64,000 nt of DNA from Agriterribacter humi (lineage in GTDB: Bacteria > Bacteroidota > Bacteroidia > Chitinophagales > Chitinophagaceae). Position numbers and translations under genes: made by a program. The stretch covers positions 140,309 to 204,308 of the forward strand of contig NZ_VOHQ01000012.1 of assembly GCF_009192765.1 (NCBI RefSeq), in the 5' to 3' direction. Of this stretch, positions 35,887-44,779 are shown one piece after another. The notes beneath the pieces were generated by a model, which saw nothing but the letters and a program-made list of their open reading frames with translations, did no database searches and was not told where the DNA came from. The number at the start of each line of letters is the position of its first letter. Position 1 is the stretch's first letter.

Positions 35887-37281
35887 ATGAAAAGTTTTCT
35901 GAACGAAGATTTTTTGCTGCAAAGTTCCACCGCACAGCAACTCTATCATGAGTATGCCGCTGCAATGCCTGTTATAGACTATCACAATCATTTACCGCCG
36001 GATCAGATAGCGGGCAATAAACAATTCAATAACATTACCGAAGTATGGCTGAAAGGCGATCATTACAAATGGAGAGCCATGCGAAGCAACGGCGTTGATG
36101 AAAATAATATCACCGGTAACGCCGATGATTACACTAAGTTTAAAGTATGGGCAGCAACAGTACCTTATACCATGCGTAACCCGTTGTATCACTGGACGCA
36201 TCTTGAACTTCGGAATCCATTTGGCATAACAGAAATATTAAATGAATCATCGGCGGAACGCATATATAAACAATGCAACGAAAAATTAACCGGCTTGCCG
36301 GTACACGCCCTGCTGAAATATTTTTCCGTAGAAATCCTCTGCACCACAGATGACCCCTCAGACGACCTGCGCTACCACATCCAAATAGAACAAAACGGCT
36401 TCGGCACAAAAGTGCTTCCTGCCTTTCGCCCCGATAAAGCAATGGCGGTGGAAGACCCCAAATCCTATAACGGCTATATAGATATATTGGCAGCCGCTGC
36501 GGATATCCATATCAGTACCTACCAGCATTTGTTAGACGCATTAAAAAAACGTCACGACTTTTTTCATAAGGCCGGATGCCGCATCTCCGACCACGGGCTT
36601 GAAACCATGTATGCCAACGATTTTACAATGGCCCAACTGGAAGAAAGTTTTAACAGCATCAGGAATGGTAAAGGCCTCCAGGCTGATGAAGTGGAGCAGT
36701 TTAAATCGGCGACGCTTTATTTTATATGCCAGTGGAATGCGGAAAAGCAATGGGCTCAGCAATTTCATATCGGTGCTTTGCGCAATAACAACGCCCGGCT
36801 CCTGCAACGGTTAGGCGCAGACGCAGGTGTGGATTCAATAGGCGACCGGAGCGTGGCACAGCCCATGTCGGCCTTTTTTAACCGGTTAGACAAAGAAAAT
36901 AAACTGGCAAAAACCATTATCTATAATAATAATCCTGCGCATAACGCCGTATACGCCACAATGACCGGCAACTTCCAGGACGGCATTACGCCCGGGAAAA
37001 TACAATTTGGATCGGGCTGGTGGTTTCTTGATCAGAAAGATGGAATGGAAGAACAGATGAATGTACTGAGCAACATGGGATTGCTAAGCCGGTTTATAGG
37101 TATGACAACCGATTCACGCAGTTTCCTTTCCTGGCCACGCCACGAATATTTCCGCCGCATTCTTTGTAATCTGATAGGCAACGATGTGGAAAACGGCCTG
37201 CTGCCAAATGACACAGGATGGCTTGGGAAAATGGTACAAAACATTTCTTATTATAATGCAAAGCAATATTTTAACCTGTAG
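35887..37281 (+). CDS. uxaC: Glucuronate/galacturonate isomerase
   Basis: First step of hexuronate catabolism (glucuronate to fructuronate, galacturonate to tagaturonate). 464 residues, the normal length for UxaC. Amidohydrolase-fold markers are PVIDYHNHLPPDQIAGN at residues 29-45, CTTDDPSDDLRYH, the ISDHGLETMYAN metal region, and LLSRFIGMTTDSRSFLSWPRHEYFRR at the C-terminus. Cluster context supports it. Confidence 0.96.
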   Translation: MKSFLNEDFLLQSSTAQQLYHEYAAAMPVIDYHNHLPPDQIAGNKQFNNITEVWLKGDHYKWRAMRSNGVDENNITGNADDYTKFKVWAATVPYTMRNPLYHWTHLELRNPFGITEILNESSAERIYKQCNEKLTGLPVHALLKYFSVEILCTTDDPSDDLRYHIQIEQNGFGTKVLPAFRPDKAMAVEDPKSYNGYIDILAAAADIHISTYQHLLDALKKRHDFFHKAGCRISDHGLETMYANDFTMAQLEESFNSIRNGKGLQADEVEQFKSATLYFICQWNAEKQWAQQFHIGALRNNNARLLQRLGADAGVDSIGDRSVAQPMSAFFNRLDKENKLAKTIIYNNNPAHNAVYATMTGNFQDGITPGKIQFGSGWWFLDQKDGMEEQMNVLSNMGLLSRFIGMTTDSRSFLSWPRHEYFRRILCNLIGNDVENGLLPNDTGWLGKMVQNISYYNAKQYFNL

Positions 37282-37312
37282 TTTACGATCGTAAAACCAT
37301 ATAACATAATAC

Positions 37313-38671
37313 ATGATACAATCATTACCCAACCTGGAGCAAACCGTTCGCAATGCATCCGATCCTAAAGGCGCAGGCACCTACCGCTGGCGCATAGTGG
37401 CACTACTGTTTTTTGCTACTACCGTAAATTATATTGACAGGCAGGTGCTTTCATTTGTGGTTGCCGATGATGTATTTAAACGCCAAATGCTTGGGCTGCC
37501 CGTAGGAAGCGTATTCACACAGCAAAACAATGAAGATTATAATATCATCGTAAGCATGATTGATGCGGCCTTTAAAATCGCTTACGCCATTGGGTTTCTG
37601 ATCATGGGATGGCTCATTGACAAGATAGGCACTAAAAAAGGATATTCGCTGGGCATACTGGTATGGAGTATAGCAGGTATGTTAACCGGTTTTGTACATA
37701 CTGTAATGGGCGTAAGAGTTGTAAGATTTATTTTAGGATTGGGTGAATCCGCTAACTTCCCATCGGCTATTAAAACCATTGCAGAATGGTTTCCTAAAAA
37801 AGAACGATCACATGCATCGGGAATATTTAATGCCGGAACAAACGTGGGCATCATTGTTACAGCCCTTACTGTTCCTTATATTATCCATCACTGGGGCTGG
37901 CGCACTGCTTTTATTATAACCGGTATTCTGGGTTTTATTCTGCTGATCGTATGGCGTTTAACGTATACCAGGCCGGAAGAAAACAAGAAGCTTTCTGCAA
38001 GAGAACTCAGTTACATCAACAGCGACAATGAACCTGTAACGACCAAAAAAATTCCGTGGAGACAATTATTGGGTTACAGGCAAACCTGGGTATTTATAAC
38101 CGGAAAATTTCTGGCTGATCCCATCTGGTGGTTTTACCTTACCTGGTTACCCAAATATTTTGTAGACAATACGGGGGGGGATCACGAGTTCAGCATCAGC
38201 ACATTGGGTATTCCTTTCCTGATCATTTATTCGGTTTCCGATGTGGGAAGTATATTCTTTGGTTGGTTAGCCAGCCGTTTCATGCACAGGGGCTGGTCGG
38301 AGAACAGAGCCCGCAAAACGACTATGCTTATCTGTGCTTTGTGTGTGCTACCAATAGCATTGGCCGCGCAAACCCACAGCATGTACCTGGTAATAGGATT
38401 AATAGCTTTGGCAACTGCCGCACACCAGGGCTGGTCGGCCAATATGTATGCTATAGCAGGCAACCTGTTTCCTAAAAACGTGGTAGCTTCTGTAACCGGT
38501 ATTGGGGGAATGGCTGGTGCACTTGGGGGTGTCCTTTTAGCCTTCATTACGGGCTACCTGATCAACTGGTTTGGATATGCTTCCATGTTTATTATAGCCA
38601 GCGGCGCATATATTGTAGCGCTGCTTATTATACACCTTATTTTACCAAAGTTGAAACCGGTGGATTTATAA
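37313..38671 (+). CDS. MFS hexuronate transporter (ExuT-like)
   Basis: Inner-membrane symporter of 452 residues with 12 helices. The family signatures of anion:cation symporters are visible: NYIDRQVLSF in helix 1, GWLIDKIGTKKGYSLGILVWSIAGM between helices 2-4, LGLGESANFPSAIKTIAEWFPKKERSHASGIFNAG. Together with UxaC, KDG kinase and KDPG aldolase it would import uronic acids, for example from pectin. Same direction, 31 bp after uxaC. Confidence 0.92.
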   Translation: MIQSLPNLEQTVRNASDPKGAGTYRWRIVALLFFATTVNYIDRQVLSFVVADDVFKRQMLGLPVGSVFTQQNNEDYNIIVSMIDAAFKIAYAIGFLIMGWLIDKIGTKKGYSLGILVWSIAGMLTGFVHTVMGVRVVRFILGLGESANFPSAIKTIAEWFPKKERSHASGIFNAGTNVGIIVTALTVPYIIHHWGWRTAFIITGILGFILLIVWRLTYTRPEENKKLSARELSYINSDNEPVTTKKIPWRQLLGYRQTWVFITGKFLADPIWWFYLTWLPKYFVDNTGGDHEFSISTLGIPFLIIYSVSDVGSIFFGWLASRFMHRGWSENRARKTTMLICALCVLPIALAAQTHSMYLVIGLIALATAAHQGWSANMYAIAGNLFPKNVVASVTGIGGMAGALGGVLLAFITGYLINWFGYASMFIIASGAYIVALLIIHLILPKLKPVDL

Positions 38672-38682
38672 TAATTGCCTAT

Positions 38683-40416
38683 TTACAGGTTTCCTCTCTT
38701 AAGTTCATCCACGGCATGATGCACTGCCCTGGCAGTTAGCGCCATATATAAAATGGAAGGACTTTGATTGCCGGTGCTTGTCATACAGGCGCCGTCTGTT
38801 ACAAAAACATTTTTACAGGCGTGCAACTGGTTCCATTTGTTCAGTAAAGATGTTTGTGGGTCAATGCCCATCCTGCATCCTCCCATTTCATGAATATCCA
38901 GCCCGGGAGCCTGTTTGGTATCATTTTGCCGGATATTTTTTACCCCGGACTTGTCCAGCATTGCCGTACTTTCCGTTAAAAAATCCTTTATCATTTTTTC
39001 ATCATTATCATCATAACCAACGGAAGTTACCAGCAAGGGCATCCCCCATTGATCTTTTTGTTCTGTACTTAACCGTACATGATTCTTTTCTTTGGGAATG
39101 GTTTCACCCTGCATATACATATACACTTTCCATCCGCCAGGTTCTGTAAGCGCCTGCTTGTATGCTGCGCCAATCGTTTCTTCTGCCAAGCTTTCATCAA
39201 TCCTTGTACGGTAGGATCCCATAAAAGTGGTAAAGCCTCCCACATAATCAGTATCCTGTTTATGCAGGTTCCTGTAATTGGCCAATATAGGTTCTGTAGG
39301 ATTGCGTCCGTAATAATATTTATCTTCAAAACCTTCCATTTCTCCGTTTACAGAAGCACGGTAATTATGAAAGCAAACGTATTTCCCCAATAAGCCGCTA
39401 TCGTTTCCCAATCCATTGGGGAAGCGGGATGAGGTGGAGTTCAGCAAAATCAGACTACTGTTTAAGGCGGAAGCGTTTACAAAAATAATTTTAGCAAAAT
39501 AATCTGTTACTTTCCTGCTGTGGGCATCAATTACACGTACGCCTTTGGCCCTTCCCTTTTGCTCATCATAAATTACAGACTCTACCACAGAATCGGGCCG
39601 GATCGTTAATTTACCTGTTTTTTTAGCCCAGGGTAAAGTAGCAGACACAGAACTGAAGTATCCGCCAAACGGGCATCCGCGCATACATAAATTCCGGGCC
39701 TGGCATTTGCCCCTGCCCTGCTGCAAATGTACTTCCCTGGGCTGGGTTAACTGCGCCCAACGGGCCTGCACTAAAAACCTGTCTTTATAATGGGCTTTTA
39801 TTTTTTGCTGGATAGTTTGTTCCACGCAATTCAGATCAAAAGGAGGAAGAAATTCGCCATCAGGCATAGCTTCTATACCATCTTTGTTGCCGCAAACACC
39901 GGCAAACAGCTCAACATGTGAGTACCAGGGCGCTATATCTTCATAACCAATAGGCCATTCTAAGCCATAGCCATACCGTGCAGGTGCAGTAAATTCAAAT
40001 TTGCTCCAGCGCTGGCATGCCCTTCCCCAGGTAAGGGATTTACCCCCTACCTGGTAACCCCGTATCCAGTCAAATGGCTTTTCCTGCACATAAGGATGAT
40101 CTTTATCCCTGATGAAAAAATGAGCCGTCTCCTCGCTGAAACCAGCAGCTTTGCTGATTAACGGGTTTTCTTTCAGGTATGCTTTTGTTACATCACCCCG
40201 GTGCTGAAATTCCCAGGGATCTTTAAAAGCAGTAGGATAGTCTTCTATATGTTCAATATTTCTTCCCCGTTCCAAAACCAATGTCTTCAATCCCTGATCA
40301 CACAGCTCTTTTGCCGCCCATCCCCCGCTGATACCCGAACCAATAACAATAGCATCATACGTGTTTTGTTGTATGCCCCTGCCATTAATATTTACCTGTA
40401 ATGAATCCTGTGGCAT
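38683..40416 (-). CDS. GMC-family FAD oxidoreductase
   Basis: Flavin enzyme that oxidises alcohols or sugars. 577 residues from the Met at 40416; the frame extends 16 residues further to 40464. The ADP-binding Rossmann motif is YDAIVIGSGISGGWAAKEL (about residues 20-38). A Cys-rich segment (CQARNLCMRGCPFGG) and the C-terminal catalytic His and Asn (DIHEMGGCRMG, GNQSPSILYMAL) match the gluconate/glucoside-3-dehydrogenase-like subgroup. It is convergent with the hexuronate cluster. No signal peptide is evident. Confidence 0.9.
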   Translation of the reverse strand: MPQDSLQVNINGRGIQQNTYDAIVIGSGISGGWAAKELCDQGLKTLVLERGRNIEHIEDYPTAFKDPWEFQHRGDVTKAYLKENPLISKAAGFSEETAHFFIRDKDHPYVQEKPFDWIRGYQVGGKSLTWGRACQRWSKFEFTAPARYGYGLEWPIGYEDIAPWYSHVELFAGVCGNKDGIEAMPDGEFLPPFDLNCVEQTIQQKIKAHYKDRFLVQARWAQLTQPREVHLQQGRGKCQARNLCMRGCPFGGYFSSVSATLPWAKKTGKLTIRPDSVVESVIYDEQKGRAKGVRVIDAHSRKVTDYFAKIIFVNASALNSSLILLNSTSSRFPNGLGNDSGLLGKYVCFHNYRASVNGEMEGFEDKYYYGRNPTEPILANYRNLHKQDTDYVGGFTTFMGSYRTRIDESLAEETIGAAYKQALTEPGGWKVYMYMQGETIPKEKNHVRLSTEQKDQWGMPLLVTSVGYDDNDEKMIKDFLTESTAMLDKSGVKNIRQNDTKQAPGLDIHEMGGCRMGIDPQTSLLNKWNQLHACKNVFVTDGACMTSTGNQSPSILYMALTARAVHHAVDELKRGNL

Positions 40417-40539
40417 GTGCTGATCGTTGAGTTTTGAAAAAATACTTAAAGAAGGGTATATCAAAAGTAGAATAATTGAGCTGTATCAGCTCAATATTAT
40501 ACACAAACAACCAAACCGTAACAAAAGCCAATAAATAAG

Positions 40540-40565
40540 AAAACGCCACCGGGCGGCAGCGTTTT
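40540..40565. terminator. Intrinsic terminator downstream of the DUF4783 gene
   Basis: AAAACGCC and GGCAGCGTTTT form a GC-rich hairpin; in the minus direction it ends the DUF4783 transcript 26 bp past its stop. Confidence 0.75.
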
Positions 40566-40590
40566 CATCTCTGTTATTTAAAATTTAAGG

Positions 40591-40995
40591 TTAATTCTCT
40601 TCAAATCGTATTTCCTGCAGCACTTGTTTTTGGGAGCGGGTAATCATAAAAATGGTAGTTCTGAATTCACCATATTTTGTTTGGAGATTCCCGATACAGA
40701 ATTCGGAACCGCTATTCGATCCTTTATGAACAATGCGAAATGCTTCAACGCCATAGGAATGGAAAAAATCTTTCAGTATGATTTCAGCCTGCCTGCGGCT
40801 GTAAGAGCTGCTTTTGTCATGCAGGGTAATTTCTACCATTTTATCAAAATAATGCGATAACTGGTTGGCATTACCAGTATTCATGGCCGTAACTACATCC
40901 TCAATTGAATAGGAGTAAGGGGAACCCGAGTAATTAAACGACAGTCCGCCTATCATTGCCACAGATAAAAGGATTTTAAGAAAATAGTTTTTCAT
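40591..40995 (-). CDS. DUF4783 secreted protein
   Basis: 134 residues, signal peptide KNYFLKILLSVAMIGGLSF with the preferred Met at 40995. The mature part (DVVTAMNTGNANQLSHYFDK, FFHSYGVEAFRIVHKG, FMITRSQKQVLQEIRFEE) resembles the NTF2-like DUF4783 family common in Bacteroidota. Function unknown; possibly a periplasmic binding or lipid-related protein. Monocistronic with its own terminator. Confidence 0.85.
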   Translation of the reverse strand: MKNYFLKILLSVAMIGGLSFNYSGSPYSYSIEDVVTAMNTGNANQLSHYFDKMVEITLHDKSSSYSRRQAEIILKDFFHSYGVEAFRIVHKGSNSGSEFCIGNLQTKYGEFRTTIFMITRSQKQVLQEIRFEEN

Positions 40996-41142
40996 GAACA
41001 AAAGAATTCATTGCCAAATACTCCCCAAAAATGTGCCAGATTGAATCTTGAACTTAAGACTAACACTAAATATGAATAAATATATTATAAAACAAACTTA
41101 TATTTTTATAAAATATTGTATTGCAGTTTATATTAAAACTCA

Positions 41143-42420
41143 TTAGCGATCATATGTATCCAGTATATACAAAATATAAGGACGGGGCTTTGTATTACGA
41201 TTATCTATGGATCTGCCAAAAAAATAGGTCTCGTATTCATTTTTCCATATTCCTGCGTCATGTCTTTCGGCAAATGCACTTTTATTAAAAGTGAGATAGG
41301 AATAATAACCAATAACAAATGCACCAAGACATATATAAGCAAGCTTCCACGAAAAAAAACCATAATGGAGGTAAGGGTTCGCAGACACCGGAGTATGCAA
41401 TACAACCGTAATTAACAAGGGTATAACCGGAACCCAAAACCGGGCATCATATGTTGGCCAATTAAAAACTATGATGATATAACCCAGTAAATAAATAATG
41501 ATGACGATGGGAATATCCTTCTTCTTTTTTATAAGCAATTGAAGAAAATAGATCAGTGAAAAAACTCCTGCAACTATGAAAAATGCTTCTTTTATGCCTG
41601 TGTTGACAAAATTAATTTTGAATTGTGAGGTATTTATAAATATTTCTGCCAGATCGGCAAGATGCCACCGGATATTGGTCATCCAAAACCCGGTGGGATC
41701 AGTTTCAAAAAAAGAAAGCATCAAATTGACATAATCATTGATGCGGAAAAAGGTTGAGAATAAAACAACGAGGATAAGACATAAAGTCGTGGCAAGTAAC
41801 AATATTCTCAAAGCCTGTGCTTTCCCCCTGTTTGTATTCTTCTTTTGAAGAATAAGTGTCAGCACCATTGAAAAAATAAGAAGCACGCCAATGGTCCTGG
41901 TTATAATCGCCAAAAAAGCAAAAATCAACAATCCTGCCATGAAGCTTATCTTTTTATTACTCATGTATGCTGTAAAAAAAAATAAAGTTCCTGTTGAAAA
42001 AAACATATACTGAATATCAGACAAAGGAGTAATTGCGCTTTTAACAATTGCCCAGTTTAACAGGGTTAATGCAATAAGATGCCAGGCTTTTATCCTGTTT
42101 CGAAAAATGCTGTTCACAAAATATAAGCTTCCTCCCAGATATAAATAGTTCGCCAGCACAATATAAAAAGAGCTGCATAAGCCGAGTTTCGAAAGCAATA
42201 ACAGAAATACCGGGTAGCCATACGGAAGGTGATTCCCCATTTCCATGACAGGGTGTTTTCCGGTCTCAAGCCATTCTTTTAATTGAATATAACGCAATAC
42301 GTCATTGCCTAACCGAAAATGGGTAAAGCTGTTAGCCATATAGGCTACAGACAAAATAAGCAGTATAAAGGCAGGAGTGTTTAGGAAATTAAATTTGTCA
42401 CGAAGAGGATTATTTGTCAT
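41143..42420 (-). CDS. Polytopic membrane protein, GT-C glycosyltransferase-like
   Basis: 425 residues with about 11 hydrophobic helices. The first loop contains FRLGNDVLRYIQLKEW and GNHLPYGYPVF, where GT-C enzymes place acidic catalytic residues. A large C-terminal hydrophilic tail ends in YILDTYDR. Not firmly recognised; lipid-linked sugar transfer is a guess from topology. It diverges from gpmI. Confidence 0.6.
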   Translation of the reverse strand: MTNNPLRDKFNFLNTPAFILLILSVAYMANSFTHFRLGNDVLRYIQLKEWLETGKHPVMEMGNHLPYGYPVFLLLLSKLGLCSSFYIVLANYLYLGGSLYFVNSIFRNRIKAWHLIALTLLNWAIVKSAITPLSDIQYMFFSTGTLFFFTAYMSNKKISFMAGLLIFAFLAIITRTIGVLLIFSMVLTLILQKKNTNRGKAQALRILLLATTLCLILVVLFSTFFRINDYVNLMLSFFETDPTGFWMTNIRWHLADLAEIFINTSQFKINFVNTGIKEAFFIVAGVFSLIYFLQLLIKKKKDIPIVIIIYLLGYIIIVFNWPTYDARFWVPVIPLLITVVLHTPVSANPYLHYGFFSWKLAYICLGAFVIGYYSYLTFNKSAFAERHDAGIWKNEYETYFFGRSIDNRNTKPRPYILYILDTYDR

Positions 42421-42502
42421 TTACCATATCTGTAAACTTATCAATAAACAATATTAGTGAATAAAGTGAATAAAGGATAAATCAAAACGTAGTCAAATAG
42501 TG

Positions 42503-42510
42503 TAATTTTG
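42503..42510 (+). promoter_or_regulatory. -7 box (TAATTTTG) placed for a leaderless gpmI transcript
   Basis: Exact TAnnTTTG, with its last base five bases before the gpmI ATG at 42515. Transcription would start at or next to the start codon. Confidence 0.55.
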
Positions 42511-42514
42511 CCCT

Positions 42515-44056
42515 ATGAAACGCAAAAAAGTAATATTGATCATAATGGATGGCTGGGGATTGGGCAAGGTAAAATCCAGCGATGCCATTCAAAACGCCAA
42601 AACGCCTTTTGTTAGCTCTCTTTACGAAAAATATCCCAACAGTACTCTTGTTACCTGTGGTGAAGCGGTAGGGCTGCCGGATGGACAAATGGGCAACAGT
42701 GAAGTGGGACATTTAAACCTTGGCGCAGGAAGGATTGTGTACCAGGAGTTGCAGCGTATTAATGTTGCCGTAAGAAGCGGGGAGCTCAGGAAGAATAAGA
42801 TTTTATTGAATGCCATACGATATGCCAAAACTCAAAAAAGATCATTGCACCTGTTAGGACTGGTAAGCGATGGCGGGGTTCATTCTCATATCAACCATTT
42901 GAAAGCGATAACAGGCATCTGCCAGGAAGAAAAATTAGATGATGTTTTTATCCATGCTTTTACCGATGGCCGCGATACCGACCCTAAAAGCGGGCTGGGC
43001 TTTATTAAAGATCTGCAGCAGCATCTTGCCCAAACTACCGGCGAGATATCCACGGTTACCGGGCGTTATTATGCTATGGACAGAGACAAGCGGTGGGAAA
43101 GGGTGCAATTGGCTTACAGTGCCCTTGTAAATGGTGTGGGTGATCAAACCGAGAATATTATTGAGTCTATAGAAACCTCTTATGCTGCAAATGTTACCGA
43201 TGAATTTATAAAGCCCATTATTAAAAATCAGGCTGTTGCCGGAAGAGGACTCATAAAACCCGGCGATGCGGTGGTGTGTTTCAATTTCCGGACCGACCGT
43301 TGCAGGGAAATAACTGAAGTGCTTACCCAAACCGATATGCCGGATTATAATATGCATACGCTTCCGCTGGAATATACTACCATGACGGAATACGACAAAA
43401 CCTATAAAAATGTGCATGTTATTTTTGAGAATGATAATCTTACCCACACTTTGGGAGAAGTGATAGCTGCCCATGGATTAAAGCAGATCAGGATGGCAGA
43501 AACGGAAAAATATCCGCATGTAACTTTCTTTTTCAGTGGCGGACGCGAAATGCCCTTTGAAGGGGAAAAAAGGATTATGGCTCCTTCGCCAAAAGTAGCC
43601 ACTTACGACCTCAAACCCGAAATGAGCGCATATGAACTTACAGCCTCCCTGTTGCCGGAGATCAGCAATGAAACTGCTGATTTTATCTGTATCAACTATG
43701 CCAATGCAGATATGGTAGGACATACAGGGGTCTGGGACGCCGTAATTAAAGCGGTGGAAACCGTGGATACCTGCGTGGAAAAAGCAGTAACAGCAGCATT
43801 GGAACACAACTATACTGTATTTCTTACAGCAGATCATGGTAACGCCGATTATATTGTTAATGAAGACGGGACGCCCAATACCGCGCACACATTGAATCTT
43901 GTGCCTTTCTTTATTATTGATAACGAATGGAAAGGGAAAATAAACAATGGTAAACTGGGTGACCTGGCTCCTTCTATTTTAAAAATAATGGGTTTGCCCA
44001 TTCCCGCTGAAATGACGGGGAATGTTTTAATGGAAAAATCACTTCTTACTCAGTAA
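42515..44056 (+). CDS. gpmI: 2,3-bisphosphoglycerate-independent phosphoglycerate mutase
   Basis: Glycolytic interconversion of 3- and 2-phosphoglycerate. 513 residues, normal for GpmI. Metal ligand Asp12 in IIMDGWGLG, phosphoserine Ser62 in GQMGNSEVGHLNLGAG, VSDGGVHSHINHL, HAFTDGRDTDP, GRYYAMDRDKRWER and the C-terminal metal sites NYANADMVGHTG and TADHGNADY are all present. Monocistronic, with a promoter directly abutting the start codon. Confidence 0.97.
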   Translation: MKRKKVILIIMDGWGLGKVKSSDAIQNAKTPFVSSLYEKYPNSTLVTCGEAVGLPDGQMGNSEVGHLNLGAGRIVYQELQRINVAVRSGELRKNKILLNAIRYAKTQKRSLHLLGLVSDGGVHSHINHLKAITGICQEEKLDDVFIHAFTDGRDTDPKSGLGFIKDLQQHLAQTTGEISTVTGRYYAMDRDKRWERVQLAYSALVNGVGDQTENIIESIETSYAANVTDEFIKPIIKNQAVAGRGLIKPGDAVVCFNFRTDRCREITEVLTQTDMPDYNMHTLPLEYTTMTEYDKTYKNVHVIFENDNLTHTLGEVIAAHGLKQIRMAETEKYPHVTFFFSGGREMPFEGEKRIMAPSPKVATYDLKPEMSAYELTASLLPEISNETADFICINYANADMVGHTGVWDAVIKAVETVDTCVEKAVTAALEHNYTVFLTADHGNADYIVNEDGTPNTAHTLNLVPFFIIDNEWKGKINNGKLGDLAPSILKIMGLPIPAEMTGNVLMEKSLLTQ

Positions 44057-44126
44057 GAATCGGTTATCAAAAAGCAAATTTTTTCTTTCCCGGGCAGCAC
44101 ATTGTATCAAAAAATTGTCTAAATTA

Positions 44127-44150
44127 CATGAAATCAACTTTGATTTCATG
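44127..44150 (+). promoter_or_regulatory. Perfect 10-bp inverted repeat enclosing the sigma-factor start codon
   Basis: CATGAAATCA, ACTT, TGATTTCATG: perfect arms, and the ATG at 44148-44150 is in the right arm. In RNA the start codon would be sequestered; as DNA it could be an operator. Confidence 0.6.
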
Positions 44151-44723
44151 ACTGAAGAGGCAATGCTCAAGGGCTGTATACGTAACCAGGCAGCAGCGCA
44201 ACAGGAATTATACTACCGGTATAGTCCTAAAATGCTGTCTGTTTGCTATCGTTACGCAAAAAGCCGGGAGGATGCTGAAGATATGCTTCAGGAAGGTTTC
44301 ATTAAGATTTTTGGACAGTTAAGGCAATTTCAAAACAGGGGGGCGTTAGAAGGATGGATAAGGAAGATCATTGTTCATACCTGTATCAACAATCTGAAAA
44401 AGAACAAAAAGTTTACTGAAAGTGTAGATCTTATACATGCTTCGGGTGTGCATATCCGTGAAGAAAGTATTCCTTCCATAGTGCAGGCAAAGCAGGTGGT
44501 TGAATGCATCAGAATGTTGCCGATAGGGTATCGTACTGTACTCAACCTGTATGCTGTGGAAGGCTATTCGCACCGTGAAATTGCAACGATGCTTGATATT
44601 GAAGAAAGCACAAGCCGCTCGCAGTATACAAGAGCAAAAGCTATGCTGGAAGACATACTGATAAAGAAACATATTTTACCGCAATACACAGAAAAATTAG
44701 AGTTGGCGGCTGTTAATCCGTAA
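44148..44723 (+). CDS. ECF-type sigma-70 factor
   Basis: 191 residues from the ATG at 44148 (MTEEAMLKGCIRN). Region 2 is recognisable by LYYRYSPKMLSVCYRYAKSR and DAEDMLQEGFIKIFGQL; region 4 by LPIGYRTVLNLYAVEGYSHREIATML. An upstream TTG at 44115 is in frame but less likely. The next gene encodes a membrane protein that may be its partner, as is common in Bacteroidota where these pairs control envelope functions. Confidence 0.92.
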   Translation: MTEEAMLKGCIRNQAAAQQELYYRYSPKMLSVCYRYAKSREDAEDMLQEGFIKIFGQLRQFQNRGALEGWIRKIIVHTCINNLKKNKKFTESVDLIHASGVHIREESIPSIVQAKQVVECIRMLPIGYRTVLNLYAVEGYSHREIATMLDIEESTSRSQYTRAKAMLEDILIKKHILPQYTEKLELAAVNP

Positions 44724-44779
44724 AATAAATCATAAACCAAAACTACTAAGCTGTTATTGAATATACCAAGGGACTGACT

